Part shown: one piece after another, positions 26,437-36,021 of the stretch
Layout: each line of letters opens with the position of its first letter
How positions within the stretch are numbered: the first letter of the stretch is position 1
Source: Rheinheimera maricola
GTDB lineage: Bacteria > Pseudomonadota > Gammaproteobacteria > Enterobacterales > Alteromonadaceae
Length of the DNA stretch: 64,000 bases
Reading direction: 5' to 3'
NCBI RefSeq assembly: GCF_016918075.2
Contig: NZ_JAERPS020000001.1
Span: forward strand, 372,001 to 436,000
Translations under genes and position numbers: made by a program
The notes under the pieces: generated by a model
The model's database searches: none
Seen by the model: the letters and a program-made list of their open reading frames with translations, nothing else
What the model was told of the DNA's origin: nothing

Positions 26437-26690
26437 ATATGCGCGCTTCCTTACTTAATGAAATTGAAGAGACTGTTGTTTCTGCTATCGAAATGCATAC
26501 CGCGTACCGGCCTACACGCGAAGATTTTGCGAAACCATTGAAACACTTCGGTCTTACATCTGTTCAAGGCATGTTACTTATTGGAGAGTTGGAAGATACT
26601 TACAATATTGATGTTCAACACGACTTTTTATTGGGGAATGATACATTGGCTGCCTTTTCACAGCGCATTTATGAATTGGTCAAAGGCTGA
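26433..26690 (+). CDS. Acyl carrier protein
   Basis: An 85-residue acidic helical protein with the carrier-protein core HFGLTSVQGMLLIGELED. Ser43 is the expected phosphopantetheine site, with Thr instead of the usual Asp just before it. The PPTase at 23580 would charge it and the fatty-acyl-AMP ligase at 30256 is its probable loader. The position directly after the two P450 genes (4-base overlap) suggests that they act on ACP-bound acyl chains. It is too far from any fab genes to be the housekeeping ACP. Confidence 0.85.
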   Translation: MNMRASLLNEIEETVVSAIEMHTAYRPTREDFAKPLKHFGLTSVQGMLLIGELEDTYNIDVQHDFLLGNDTLAAFSQRIYELVKG

Positions 26691-26693
26691 TTA

Positions 26694-28430
26694 ATGAAAA
26701 AACGTTATTTAGGTATTGCGGCTACAGTACACGATCCGGCAATTGCCATAATTGATGAAAATGGTGTGCTGTTATTTGCTGAAGCTTTAGAACGTTCGAT
26801 GCAATGTAAAATAGCATGGGATATCAGCCCTATAGGTATGTTTACTTATCTGGAAAATACCCTAAGCCGGTTTCATAGTGACGATGTGATTTGGTCTGTT
26901 GGCTTAAGTTGGAATTATGATGCTAAAAGGCAAATCATTAATACCGACGAGGGAAGTACTACGATTGATATTTCGGTTGCTCCCAACAAGGCGGCTATTC
27001 CGGATCCTCAGTGGGGAAGGTGGTTACTTGAACTGCAGACACAATACTTAAATAGATTAGATAAAATTTTACCTTTCACTATTTCCTCCATCACTGGGCA
27101 ACCTAATATCGCCATAGAGCACTTCGACCATCATCTGACGCATGCGGCTAATGCAAGTTATTTTTATGCTGGTGCGCAACCAGCACTCGTTGTTATTGCC
27201 GATGGCGAAGGCGAAGTCGGCTCGCTTAGTTGTTTTAAGTTAGCCGGAGGGAAATTGGAGAGAATAGGCCGTTCATGGGGACCAGGTAGTCTTGGAGGAT
27301 TTTACGGTACAATTACCAATCTAATAGGGTTCGATCTTAGAAAAGGTGAAGAGTGGAAGGTAATGGGGTTATCTGCTTATGGGCAGTTTGACCAGGAAAT
27401 TTATCAGGATTTGGAACCACTTGTTAACCTCCATAAAGGGACCATTCTTGCTCCAGATGATGAATACAGAGAATTTGTCATTTCAAAATATAGCCGACTT
27501 CGTCAGCATTTAAAAGATAACGTCATGCTTGCCGCAAACATCGCATTTGCGGCTCAAAGAATATTCGAAGAAAAGATGTTGCTTTTACTGAAATATTATC
27601 AGAATAAATCAGGATTAAAGCACTTAGTATTAGGTGGGGGGTGTGCGCTCAATTCACGTTTTAATGGTTTGTTATCAGAGCTTGGCATTTTCGAATCTGT
27701 TTTTGTGCCACCAGCGCCAGGGGATGATGGGAATGCGGTTGGTGTCGCGGCGCTGTTATTTGAGCAAGACAACGTAGGCCACAGCTGTTTGGTAAAACCA
27801 CAATTTACATCGCCTTACCTTGGAAATGAGGTCGATACAGTTGTATTACAGCGAGCTGTTGAGCAATATGAAAAAGTAGAAAAATGCCCTAATCATGCAA
27901 TGTTATGTCAGGTTATAGCGAAAGAATTAGCAAATGGAAAACTCGTAGGATGGGTTCAAGGACGTGCTGAGTTTGGTCCTCGGGCGTTAGGCAACCGCTC
28001 AATTCTTGCAAATCCTTCCATCCCCGATATTAAAAACATTATTAATCGGAGAGTAAAGTTCCGTGAAAGTTATCGGCCGTTTGCACCAGCTATATTAGAC
28101 GAGCACGGTACAGACTGGTTTGCTCAATATCAGTATTGGCCTTATATGGGAGCCGCAATTACTTTTGCTACCGGAAAAGGTATAGAGGTAGAAGGGGTGG
28201 TCCATGAAGATGGTACAGGACGTGTCCAATCGGTATCTGAAGAGACTAACCCTCTGTTTTACAATTTGATTAGTGCTTTCTATAAAGAAACTGGAATTCC
28301 AATTTTATTAAATACCAGCCTGAATGTTATGGGGAAACCAATAGTACATTCTGTCGAAGATGCACTTGCTACATTTGTTACTTCCGGGTTAGACATATTG
28401 GTTATTAACGATTGTATTTTTAGAAAATGA
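26694..28430 (+). CDS. Carbamoyltransferase (NodU/CmcH/TobZ family)
   Basis: The 578-residue product is full length for the family, which uses carbamoyl phosphate and ATP to O-carbamoylate a hydroxyl through a carbamoyl-adenylate. Residues 1 to about 370 form the Kae1/YrdC-like ASKHA part (HHLTHAANASYF for metal binding, ADGEGEVGS, GGGCALNSRFNG). Residues about 400-578 are the second domain with GRAEFGPRALGNRSI and LLNTSLNVMGKP. Family members decorate Nod factors, cephamycins and aminoglycosides. Here the acceptor could be a fucose or mannose hydroxyl, or the hydroxylated acyl product. It starts 3 bases after the ACP gene and overlaps the next by 4. Confidence 0.92.
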   Translation: MKKRYLGIAATVHDPAIAIIDENGVLLFAEALERSMQCKIAWDISPIGMFTYLENTLSRFHSDDVIWSVGLSWNYDAKRQIINTDEGSTTIDISVAPNKAAIPDPQWGRWLLELQTQYLNRLDKILPFTISSITGQPNIAIEHFDHHLTHAANASYFYAGAQPALVVIADGEGEVGSLSCFKLAGGKLERIGRSWGPGSLGGFYGTITNLIGFDLRKGEEWKVMGLSAYGQFDQEIYQDLEPLVNLHKGTILAPDDEYREFVISKYSRLRQHLKDNVMLAANIAFAAQRIFEEKMLLLLKYYQNKSGLKHLVLGGGCALNSRFNGLLSELGIFESVFVPPAPGDDGNAVGVAALLFEQDNVGHSCLVKPQFTSPYLGNEVDTVVLQRAVEQYEKVEKCPNHAMLCQVIAKELANGKLVGWVQGRAEFGPRALGNRSILANPSIPDIKNIINRRVKFRESYRPFAPAILDEHGTDWFAQYQYWPYMGAAITFATGKGIEVEGVVHEDGTGRVQSVSEETNPLFYNLISAFYKETGIPILLNTSLNVMGKPIVHSVEDALATFVTSGLDILVINDCIFRK

Positions 28431-30250
28431 GTTATAGCTTTTTAAAAGATATTGAACATGATTTGGGAACATGGCCGGGTGAGGTTATTGCAGAGGCTTC
28501 TTTTATTAGAGGGCACAATATAAACAGTGCTGCACGGCCCCTTTTCTGGTGTACCCAAATGGGACATGTGTTTGGGAGTTTAATCAATGAGCTGGGAAAT
28601 GAGCTAGCGCTATATGGTTTACGTTCTGGTCATTTGTTGATGGAGTACACTGCCCAGAACATTGAAGTGTTAACCGATGTATATGCGGAGCAAATTCGCA
28701 GTATTTGCCGCAATAAAGGATTAAAGGCAATAACTCTTGGTGGTAGCTGCCAGGGCGCAGGATTAATGCTTATCGTAGCGCAAAAACTGGAGCAGTTAGG
28801 TGACATTGAGTTTTCAGTGATTGTGTTAGAGTCCATTTTACCTAAACGAATTCTCTCTCCGGTGACGCTAATTTTCGGCCGTACAAGTAGTTATAACTTG
28901 TTTAGGCGTTATCATGATGTTGAGAAGGGCTTGTCTGCATACTATGCAAACTTTGAGGTAGGAATTGTTCCTGGTAGTCACGGACAATTCTATGGGCCGA
29001 ACAATATCCGTTATCTAGGCAAATTTTTAACGGGTAAAAATAGTCAAAGACATCTTGTGTTAAAGTCAGAAAGTAACGCCAAAGCTAACCTTAAAAATGT
29101 TGATATTGAGAGCGATTTTAACCGGTTAACGTTACTAAGTTGTACGTTTAACCAGCACTCTTTAAATGCTTGTACTGATACGATGGTAGTAATAGTATTA
29201 GAAAATAAAGGGGGCAAACCAATTGATGCTGATCTGTATACAATTTCTAATCAGTGGTATTTGAATGAAAGCTTGGTAGTTTATCGGTGGCTTGACGGAA
29301 AAGTTGATGTTCCCTTTATAGCGCCTGGCGCTAAAGCGACATTATATCTGCGGGTAAGAACCCCTCTGACAGCAGGTCAATTTGTATTTAGGCTTCGGGT
29401 GTCTGTAGAAGGTTCAAGTTACAGCGAGTTCGAGCAGCAACTGGCGGTGAAAATTCAGCAACGTCCTTTGCAATTCCATATCGCAAAGCCTACACGAAGC
29501 AAAAGTAGTAGAGCTAAGTTGATGCAACTCGTTCGGGCTGGCAGAGTTGATTGTTTGGTTAAGACCTTATCAGATTCGACATTTCTCACGCGTCGTCAGT
29601 GGAGTTTAATGCTTACTGTGTTGGCTAAAGATGACCGCTGGTATGATATCGCCACCATTGTAGAGAGCTTAAAACATAACTATGTGCTTAGTAACACGAT
29701 GTATATTGTCTATTTGGAAGCGCTTGTTAAGTTAGGCCGGGAGCAAATTGCTTTAACGGTAATAGAGCAGGATAAAGGTTTTCATGCATACCTGGACGGT
29801 GGCATAAATAAACTCTATCTACACGCGTTGCTTCATTCTGGCGAGGCGAAAAGGGTGTACCAACTTTTGTTTGCAACCGATTCATTTCCCGTTCAGGGTA
29901 GAAATCAGGTATTGCTACTTTTGATTAGTCCTTTTGCGTTGGCTCAATTAGACCAAGCACAAGTAATGCAGGTGGTTTCTGAGCTATACAACATTAATAA
30001 AAGCGTTGAGTCTTTTTTAAAAACAACCCACGCGCTCATTGCTAATCAATTGTATGAGAAAGCGCTTGAATTCGTTAAAACAGCAGTTGAACTTTATCCT
30101 CGGAATGTTAATTTCAATTTGCGGTTAGCTCGATTAAATGATTTGCTTGGGAATAGAGCTGCTGCCTTTACAAATTATAATTTTGTATTGGAGCTCGTCC
30201 CAGGTAACAAGTCAGCAGCCGACTGGTTACATTCAAAAGGGATGGAATAA
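28427..30250 (+). CDS. Alpha/beta-hydrolase (acyltransferase/thioesterase-like) with C-terminal TPR region
   Basis: This 607-residue protein has three regions. Residues 1 to about 230 look like an alpha/beta-hydrolase related to PKS/NRPS thioesterases, with nucleophile elbow GGSCQGAG, which puts Cys108 at the GxSxG centre. Residues about 235-350 are a predicted beta-sandwich with phrases like LENKGGKPIDADLY. Residues about 360-607 are helical TPR-like repeats (LYEKALEFVKTAVELYP, LRLARLNDLLGNRAAAFTNYN). A Cys nucleophile favours acyl transfer over hydrolysis. I infer that it offloads the ACP-bound acyl group onto a glycan or partner. It overlaps the carbamoyltransferase stop by 4 bases. No exact family is recognised. 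Confidence 0.55.
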   Translation: MSYSFLKDIEHDLGTWPGEVIAEASFIRGHNINSAARPLFWCTQMGHVFGSLINELGNELALYGLRSGHLLMEYTAQNIEVLTDVYAEQIRSICRNKGLKAITLGGSCQGAGLMLIVAQKLEQLGDIEFSVIVLESILPKRILSPVTLIFGRTSSYNLFRRYHDVEKGLSAYYANFEVGIVPGSHGQFYGPNNIRYLGKFLTGKNSQRHLVLKSESNAKANLKNVDIESDFNRLTLLSCTFNQHSLNACTDTMVVIVLENKGGKPIDADLYTISNQWYLNESLVVYRWLDGKVDVPFIAPGAKATLYLRVRTPLTAGQFVFRLRVSVEGSSYSEFEQQLAVKIQQRPLQFHIAKPTRSKSSRAKLMQLVRAGRVDCLVKTLSDSTFLTRRQWSLMLTVLAKDDRWYDIATIVESLKHNYVLSNTMYIVYLEALVKLGREQIALTVIEQDKGFHAYLDGGINKLYLHALLHSGEAKRVYQLLFATDSFPVQGRNQVLLLLISPFALAQLDQAQVMQVVSELYNINKSVESFLKTTHALIANQLYEKALEFVKTAVELYPRNVNFNLRLARLNDLLGNRAAAFTNYNFVLELVPGNKSAADWLHSKGME

Positions 30251-30255
30251 CATAG

Positions 30256-31926
30256 ATGTTAGAGAACGCAGTAACTAAGCGTCATTCATGTAATCTGTTT
30301 CGTGATGCTTTGCGATGGCAAGCGCAATGTAATCCAAAAAAGCCTGCACTTAGTTTTGTCAAAAATAGACATTGTGAAACTACAATGTATACCTTCTCGG
30401 AAGTATATGACCTAGCTATGCTAGTGGCATCGCAATTGATTGACTATCATAGTTGTGGAAAAAAAATTGGTATCCCTGCTGCAAATAACATTGAATTTGT
30501 TGCAGGCTTGTTAGGATGTTTATTTGTCGGTGCTATCGCTGTTCCTTTGCCTTTAGAATTGCAAGGTGTTTCAAATGCACGAGGCAATTTTATCCTGCGA
30601 GATGCAGATTTGGACGTCATTATTAATCTGAAAAATGATGATGCTTGGGTCGAATGCGGGATACCTGTTGTTAACATCAAAATGGCAGATGATTGTTCGA
30701 TCTCATTTGCTCAGTTACCCGCTATATCGCCTTGCGACACTGCTATTATCCAATTCACTTCTGGTACAAGTGGCGAGCCTACAGGTGTTGGTATCAGCCA
30801 TCAGGCAATATCGACAAACCTGTTGATTATTGAAGAAGCTTTTGGCCATTTAGATAAAAAGAAGCGTGTGGCATTAAATTGGTGCCCCTTTTATCACGAT
30901 ATGGGGTTGATAGGCGGCTTGCTTGAACCACTATTTACGGGATTAACGATAGTCCAGTTAAACCCGATAGATTTTTTGAAGCGCCCCTTGCTGTGGTTAA
31001 CCTGTATCGATAAATTCCGGGTGACTACCTGTGGCGGTCCGACGTTTGGGTACCAGCTAGTAAACTCTGCATTGAGAAATTTACCATCTGTTGACTATCA
31101 GTTTGATTTAAGTTGTTGGGACGCAGCATTTTGCGGTGCCGAGCCAGTTAATGTTGCGATACTAGAAGAGTTTGCACAGCGACTTTCGCATTGGAATTTT
31201 AACTCTAAAGCACTTTTACCATGTTATGGTATGGCCGAATTTACTCTTTTTGTAACGGGTAGTCCTTTTTTATCAGGGATGAAAGTGAAAGAGATTTTAC
31301 TAAATGGACAGATTAATAAAATAGTTTCCTGTGGGCGCCCTTATGCAGATACCAAGATTAAGATTGCTGACGAGCAGGGAGTGGATGTTGGTGAAAATGT
31401 AATTGGTCAAATACATCTCTCAGGAGGCAGTCTGCTAAGTGCATATTGGCGACATGGCAGTCAATCTCAGATTTTAGATGAATATGGTTTTTTGGCTACC
31501 GGTGATTTAGGTTTTTTAAGTCAGGGAGAGTTATATTTAACCGGCCGCAGCAAGCAGTTGATAAAAATAAATGGAGTGGGATTGTTTCCACATCTTGTTC
31601 TTGATGAAATTGCACGTACTATTCCTGAATTGGATGCTTTGAAAGGATTAATACTACAACCTGATATAAATTGCTCCAAATTATTTATCTTCCATGAACT
31701 TAAGCGAGGTGTGAAGATAGATATTGAAACTACCGATCTTGTTACAGAGCGAGCTAAACGTATAGCAGTGCAATTGACTGGTTCAGGAGATATTGAATTT
31801 TTCATTGTTAAAGCTGGTTTTTTACCCAAAACATCGAGTGGAAAGCTTATTGCTCAGAATTCTGATTCCTTTGTAAAGCGTTTGCTGGGTAGAATTCACA
31901 TGCCCGAGGTTTCAGCACTTGCATGA
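30256..31926 (+). CDS. Fatty acyl-AMP ligase (FAAL-like)
   Basis: The 556-residue ANL enzyme activates a carboxylic acid with ATP and, in the FAAL subgroup, hands it to a carrier protein rather than CoA. FAAL-type features are FTSGTSGEPTGVGISH near residues 167-182 (Thr in place of the usual Lys), NWCPFYHDMGLIGGLLEPLF, and CYGMAEFTL. The C-terminal catalytic Lys is in LPKTSSGKLIAQ. The probable partner is the ACP at 26433. It lies 6 bases after the hydrolase-TPR gene and is followed by 131 bases without a gene, which probably end this transcription unit or hold an internal promoter. Confidence 0.85.
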   Translation: MLENAVTKRHSCNLFRDALRWQAQCNPKKPALSFVKNRHCETTMYTFSEVYDLAMLVASQLIDYHSCGKKIGIPAANNIEFVAGLLGCLFVGAIAVPLPLELQGVSNARGNFILRDADLDVIINLKNDDAWVECGIPVVNIKMADDCSISFAQLPAISPCDTAIIQFTSGTSGEPTGVGISHQAISTNLLIIEEAFGHLDKKKRVALNWCPFYHDMGLIGGLLEPLFTGLTIVQLNPIDFLKRPLLWLTCIDKFRVTTCGGPTFGYQLVNSALRNLPSVDYQFDLSCWDAAFCGAEPVNVAILEEFAQRLSHWNFNSKALLPCYGMAEFTLFVTGSPFLSGMKVKEILLNGQINKIVSCGRPYADTKIKIADEQGVDVGENVIGQIHLSGGSLLSAYWRHGSQSQILDEYGFLATGDLGFLSQGELYLTGRSKQLIKINGVGLFPHLVLDEIARTIPELDALKGLILQPDINCSKLFIFHELKRGVKIDIETTDLVTERAKRIAVQLTGSGDIEFFIVKAGFLPKTSSGKLIAQNSDSFVKRLLGRIHMPEVSALA

Positions 31927-32057
31927 GTTACTTAGTTCAAGCTTGGTCTCGTTAAGCCAGTAGTAACTATAGGCACTGTATACATTGTCTGCCTTGAGCG
32001 TTAAATTTTATGTTGTTAAATTAAATCTTTCAGGACGTAGGTTTTGGGTTAGTGTAT

Positions 32058-32510
32058 ATGTATTTGGATAATAAGACGTTTGTAACTGTTGTAAGCAATA
32101 CTCCTTTGGTATCTATCGATCTGATAGTTGAAAACGCTCGAGGTGAATTGCTATTGGGGCAGCGGAAAAATCGTCCGGCGCAAGGCTTTTGGTTTGTCCC
32201 AGGCGGGCGTATTTTGAAAAACGAAACCTTAGCGGCTGCTTTTGAGCGATTAACGTTAAATGAATTGGGGTTAAAATTCTCAATCGAGGATGCGACATTG
32301 CAGGGGCCTTATGATCATTTCTACACGGACAGTGTTTTTGGTGATGCGCCTTCAACCCATTATGTCGCTATCGCATATCGCCTTAGGGTTGCGCAATTAG
32401 TTAATTTACCGCAAGAGCAGCATGCTGATTATCAATGGTTTAGTGTTGCCGATCTTTTGTTCGAACCTCAAGTGCATCAACATACAAAGGCATACTTTTT
32501 AAATGATTAA
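32058..32510 (+). CDS. gmm: GDP-mannose mannosyl hydrolase (Nudix)
   Basis: About 150 residues from ATG 32058, the start matching E. coli WcaH; GTG 32052 is also in frame. The start region TFVTVVSNTPLVSIDLIVEN and the NRPAQGFWFVPGGRI segment are those of the Gmm/WcaH family. Its Nudix box lacks the usual EExxEE acids and reads NETLAAAFERLTLNELG, as is normal for this family. It hydrolyses GDP-mannose or GDP-fucose to GDP and sugar, which can control GDP-fucose supply. It overlaps the following URO-D-like gene by 8 bases. Confidence 0.88.
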   Translation: MYLDNKTFVTVVSNTPLVSIDLIVENARGELLLGQRKNRPAQGFWFVPGGRILKNETLAAAFERLTLNELGLKFSIEDATLQGPYDHFYTDSVFGDAPSTHYVAIAYRLRVAQLVNLPQEQHADYQWFSVADLLFEPQVHQHTKAYFLND

Positions 32511-33426
32511 TCAGGTTGCATTTTGGAAACATGAACCTGTAGCAGATCAACAAGCCACTAGCCTTACCGCCAATACGTTAATGTTTTACCAGCAAACAGG
32601 CGGTGATTTTGTAAAGCTTACGCCTGCAGGGAACTACCAAATTGCAGATCGGGGAGGCTTAGCGCACTGGTGCAATGATCCCCTTGGCCGGCGCAGCTTT
32701 ATTAAGCGATTTATCGTTAAGCCAGATGACTGGTATACCCTTAGTGACGATGTGACTGCGTTTGAACAAGAAATTGTTACCGCCGCTAGCCTTACCCGGC
32801 AAGAACTACCTTCAGCAGTTCCGCTTTACGTCACACTGTTTAGCCCTGTTACACTGGCAATGATGTTAGCAGGGCCTGAGGTTTTATCCTTGCATATACG
32901 CACTGCACCTGATGCTGTTGCGTTTGCTATAACGCAACTAAAACTTAGTTTTATAAAGCTGCTTAATCTTTATAGCGCTGCGGGCGTTGATGGTTATTTT
33001 ATAGCGAGTCAGCATTGCAGCAGGGCAATTTTGACGAAGGACGACTACTTCCGGTTTGCAAAGCAGAGCGATGATGCCGTGCTTGCTGCATGTGAAAAAG
33101 TGGGCGATACCATATTACATTTGCATGGGCAGGGTATCCATTTTGGTGCGGTTCCTAAGGTGTCTAATGCACGAGTCCACTATGAACTTGACAGCGCAAA
33201 CCCAACACCGGAATCGTTTAGAGCCTTGACACAATGCGAGGCGGTTATTGGTTTACCATTAGAGGTTTGGCAAAATCCAAGCAACTTTGCAAAACACGCC
33301 GCTGACCTACTGACACGCTTCTCGCAAAAGACAGCATTATTTACCGCACCTTGTGTTCTTCCATTAGCGGTTGACAATGCTGAAGTTAAAGCGTGGATAG
33401 ATGCAATAAGGTTGGTACTTGACTGA
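32503..33426 (+). CDS. Uroporphyrinogen decarboxylase-superfamily protein
   Basis: The 307-residue product shows the URO-D/MtaA barrel pattern: GLAHWCNDPLGRR near the N-terminus, VDGYFIASQHCSRAILTKDDYFRFA, and HLHGQGIHFG where the superfamily has HxCG. Missing the Cys of HxCG argues against the zinc-dependent corrinoid methyltransferases, and the usual N-terminal substrate Arg/Asp pattern of HemE is not evident, so true uroporphyrinogen decarboxylase is unlikely. Proteins of this superfamily occur in natural-product clusters with unclear roles. Here it is coupled to the mannosyl hydrolase (8-base overlap) and the NRPS (8-base overlap), so it probably acts in the same pathway. Confidence 0.6.
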   Translation: MINQVAFWKHEPVADQQATSLTANTLMFYQQTGGDFVKLTPAGNYQIADRGGLAHWCNDPLGRRSFIKRFIVKPDDWYTLSDDVTAFEQEIVTAASLTRQELPSAVPLYVTLFSPVTLAMMLAGPEVLSLHIRTAPDAVAFAITQLKLSFIKLLNLYSAAGVDGYFIASQHCSRAILTKDDYFRFAKQSDDAVLAACEKVGDTILHLHGQGIHFGAVPKVSNARVHYELDSANPTPESFRALTQCEAVIGLPLEVWQNPSNFAKHAADLLTRFSQKTALFTAPCVLPLAVDNAEVKAWIDAIRLVLD

Positions 33427-36004
33427 GCCCTGGGGTGACAACACGCTTAATCAGTCAGCTTTTTTTAGATTTAAGGCTGTCGTTAGCCAATACCCTCAGC
33501 GCATTGCATTCATTGATAGCAAAGGTATAGGCATACGTTATATTCAGCTGTATCAACGGGCTGCTTTTTTAATGTCGATGTTAACAGACGGCGATGGTCC
33601 CGTTGCACTATATCTGCCCTATGACTCTGATTTACTTTGTGCAATGTTGGCGTGCTTAGCGCTTGGTCGTCCTTATTTACCCTTAGATCCTGATTTTCCG
33701 TTGGAACGCACATTAGCGATTGTGAAGCATGCTGGTGTAGAGATTGTATTGATTAAACATCACGATGACAGCGCTAAGGCGCTGGCCGTGGTTGTTAATG
33801 TGGTCTCGCTGTGTGCCGGCGCAGTACAACAAGATATATCGGTGCGCGCTAACGCAGACAGTGTTGCTTATATTCTTTACACTTCGGGTACCACTGGAAA
33901 GCCGAAAGGGGTTTATCAAAACCAACGTGGCTTGCTACATGATGTTATGCAGTATAGTCAGGCGATAAATATATCAGCAAGTGACTGTTTTTCTGGCATT
34001 TACTCGGCGTCTGTTAACGGTGCTATTAGGGATATTTTTGCGGCGTTATTCAATGGTGCAACCTTGGTACGCATTAATCCAAAAGAGACCGGTTTGGTTG
34101 GGATCGCCAAAGTTGTTGCTCAAACTGGAATTACAATATTTCACGCTATTCCACCATTACTGCGCAGTTTTTTAAATAGCAACCCCAATGCGAGCTTACT
34201 ACGAAGTGTTCGGCTTTGTTATATTGCCGGTGACAGACTATTTAAGTCTGATCTTATTCAGCTTTTTAAGGTGTTACCAGATAATGCGATAGTTTATAAC
34301 GGTATTGGCTCTACCGAGTGCGCTACGCTTTACCGACACTGGTTAATTGACCGGAATACGCTGATCCCAACGACAATTGTACCGGTAGGTTATGCTATTG
34401 CTGAGCGCGATACCCGCTTACATTACTGTGATGGTGATTTGGCTGAGGTCGAGGTAATAAGTCCTTATTTGGCCTTGGGGTACTGGCAAGAGCCAGAGCT
34501 TACGGCTAAGGCGTTTATTGACGAAGATGATAAGCCAGGCTGGCGCCGTTATCGGCCCGGTGATTTGGTAAAAGTGCTTGATAGTGGTTTATACACCTTT
34601 GTTGGGCGTGCTGATAGTAAGGTGAAAATTCGCGGTTACTTAGTTGACTTGTCGTTGCTGGAAGCCGAGCTACGAGGTTTTTCAGAGGTTTGTGATGTTG
34701 CGTTGTTAACGCTAGATTATGATGAACAATCACAGCTAATTGCAGTATTGGTTGGTAACGCCGTTGTTGAACCTACACTTAAACAACACTTAACCTCGCA
34801 GTTTTCCCGCGCCGTGGTACCGCATTACTTTATCTGGTTGGACGCGCTACCCCGGTTGCCGAATTTCAAAGTTGATCAGAAAAAACTTAACACGATTGCT
34901 TTAGCTAACTTGTCCAGAGAGCCCACAAAAATAGTGTCTCCTGGTTGCCGTCTGTACTTAGCAAAGGATGGTGATAAAGACTATTTTTTACCCGTATTAT
35001 TACTTTGGCTCAAAACGCTGAAAACACCACTACAAACCGACGTAACAAAAAGTTTTTCAGATTTAGGTGGTGATTCACTCGATCTGCTTAATTTTTTTGC
35101 TCAGTTAGATTTAATGTTAGACAAACCTTACCCTCTTGAGCTTATCTCCATTAATGCAACTATAGAGGATGTTATCACTGCTCTGACAACATCTGGCCGA
35201 AGTATTCATCGCAATAGTAGTGCGGCTGTTACTTTGGTGGTGGTGCCGCCTTTTGTTGGTTTTGGCTGGGCGAAAGATTTTGCCGCTAATATAACGTTAG
35301 ATATTAGGTTGGTGATGGTGCCCACGTCAGCCCTATATAACCCCATAGGCGAACCTCAACCTGAGTTAGATGAAGTAGTGAGTAAGCTGTGTGATTACGT
35401 AAATGCCAATGTATCTGGAGGTATTACCCATTTTTATGGCGTTAGTAGTGGTGCTAAACCGGCCTTTTTTGCCGCAAGCACACTGCAAGCACAGGGAATG
35501 AACACCGGTGTATTTATCGTTGGAGACTGCGCTCCGATTGGTCGTCCCGAGCATTTTGCAGCAGATAGGTTACAAGCTTACTCGTGGTTAACTGACAAAA
35601 TTCCGAGATACAATGGTCCTGTAGTAGAAATTATTGCTACTGAAGATAAAAATAAGCATTTAAAAGTATTTTCTGTGCTTGGTTGGTGGCGCTATTGTAG
35701 TAAAATTGCGTATTTACCCGTGAATGCTGAACATGTCAGTTGCCTTACCACAGCGGATGTTTTGCAACTGCTCAATAGTCTTGTTGAAGCTAAACCAGAG
35801 ATGTTCTTTGATACTTCATTGCTTGGTGTGCCGGATTTATTAGGTGCTGCAAAAGAAGCACTGGTTTTAAGGCATGAGGCGTTGGCTATTTGTTATTATA
35901 AGCACGTGTTTGGTTTGCAGCCATGGTGTGACAAGATCTATGGCTTCAACGTTGTGCTTGCTCAAAAACGACTAGCCTGTAAGCAGGATATTTTTAAACT
36001 TTAG
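33419..36004 (+). CDS. Single-module NRPS-like enzyme: adenylation-PCP-thioesterase
   Basis: The start is TTG 33419, overlapping the upstream stop by 8 bases; no nearer Met or Val codon keeps the N-terminus. The 861 residues hold an adenylation domain at 1-510 ([19 protein letters not shown], catalytic Lys in [10 protein letters not shown]), a PCP at about 520-590 (LGGDSLDLL, Ser553), and a thioesterase at about 605-800 (GVSSGA, Ser676). There is no condensation domain. The A4 core [12 protein letters not shown] has Asn where the Asp235-type residue binds the alpha-amine of amino acids, so the substrate may lack a free alpha-amine. It probably activates and releases one acyl or aminoacyl unit for glycan decoration. 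Confidence 0.82.
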   Translation: MTEPWGDNTLNQSAFFRFKAVVSQYPQRIAFIDSKGIGIRYIQLYQRAAFLMSMLTDGDGPVALYLPYDSDLLCAMLACLALGRPYLPLDPDFPLERTLAIVKHAGVEIVLIKHHDDSAKALAVVVNVVSLCAGAVQQDISVRANADSVAYILYTSGTTGKPKGVYQNQRGLLHDVMQYSQAINISASDCFSGIYSASVNGAIRDIFAALFNGATLVRINPKETGLVGIAKVVAQTGITIFHAIPPLLRSFLNSNPNASLLRSVRLCYIAGDRLFKSDLIQLFKVLPDNAIVYNGIGSTECATLYRHWLIDRNTLIPTTIVPVGYAIAERDTRLHYCDGDLAEVEVISPYLALGYWQEPELTAKAFIDEDDKPGWRRYRPGDLVKVLDSGLYTFVGRADSKVKIRGYLVDLSLLEAELRGFSEVCDVALLTLDYDEQSQLIAVLVGNAVVEPTLKQHLTSQFSRAVVPHYFIWLDALPRLPNFKVDQKKLNTIALANLSREPTKIVSPGCRLYLAKDGDKDYFLPVLLLWLKTLKTPLQTDVTKSFSDLGGDSLDLLNFFAQLDLMLDKPYPLELISINATIEDVITALTTSGRSIHRNSSAAVTLVVVPPFVGFGWAKDFAANITLDIRLVMVPTSALYNPIGEPQPELDEVVSKLCDYVNANVSGGITHFYGVSSGAKPAFFAASTLQAQGMNTGVFIVGDCAPIGRPEHFAADRLQAYSWLTDKIPRYNGPVVEIIATEDKNKHLKVFSVLGWWRYCSKIAYLPVNAEHVSCLTTADVLQLLNSLVEAKPEMFFDTSLLGVPDLLGAAKEALVLRHEALAICYYKHVFGLQPWCDKIYGFNVVLAQKRLACKQDIFKL

Positions 36005-36021
36005 TAATATTAGGAAATGGA

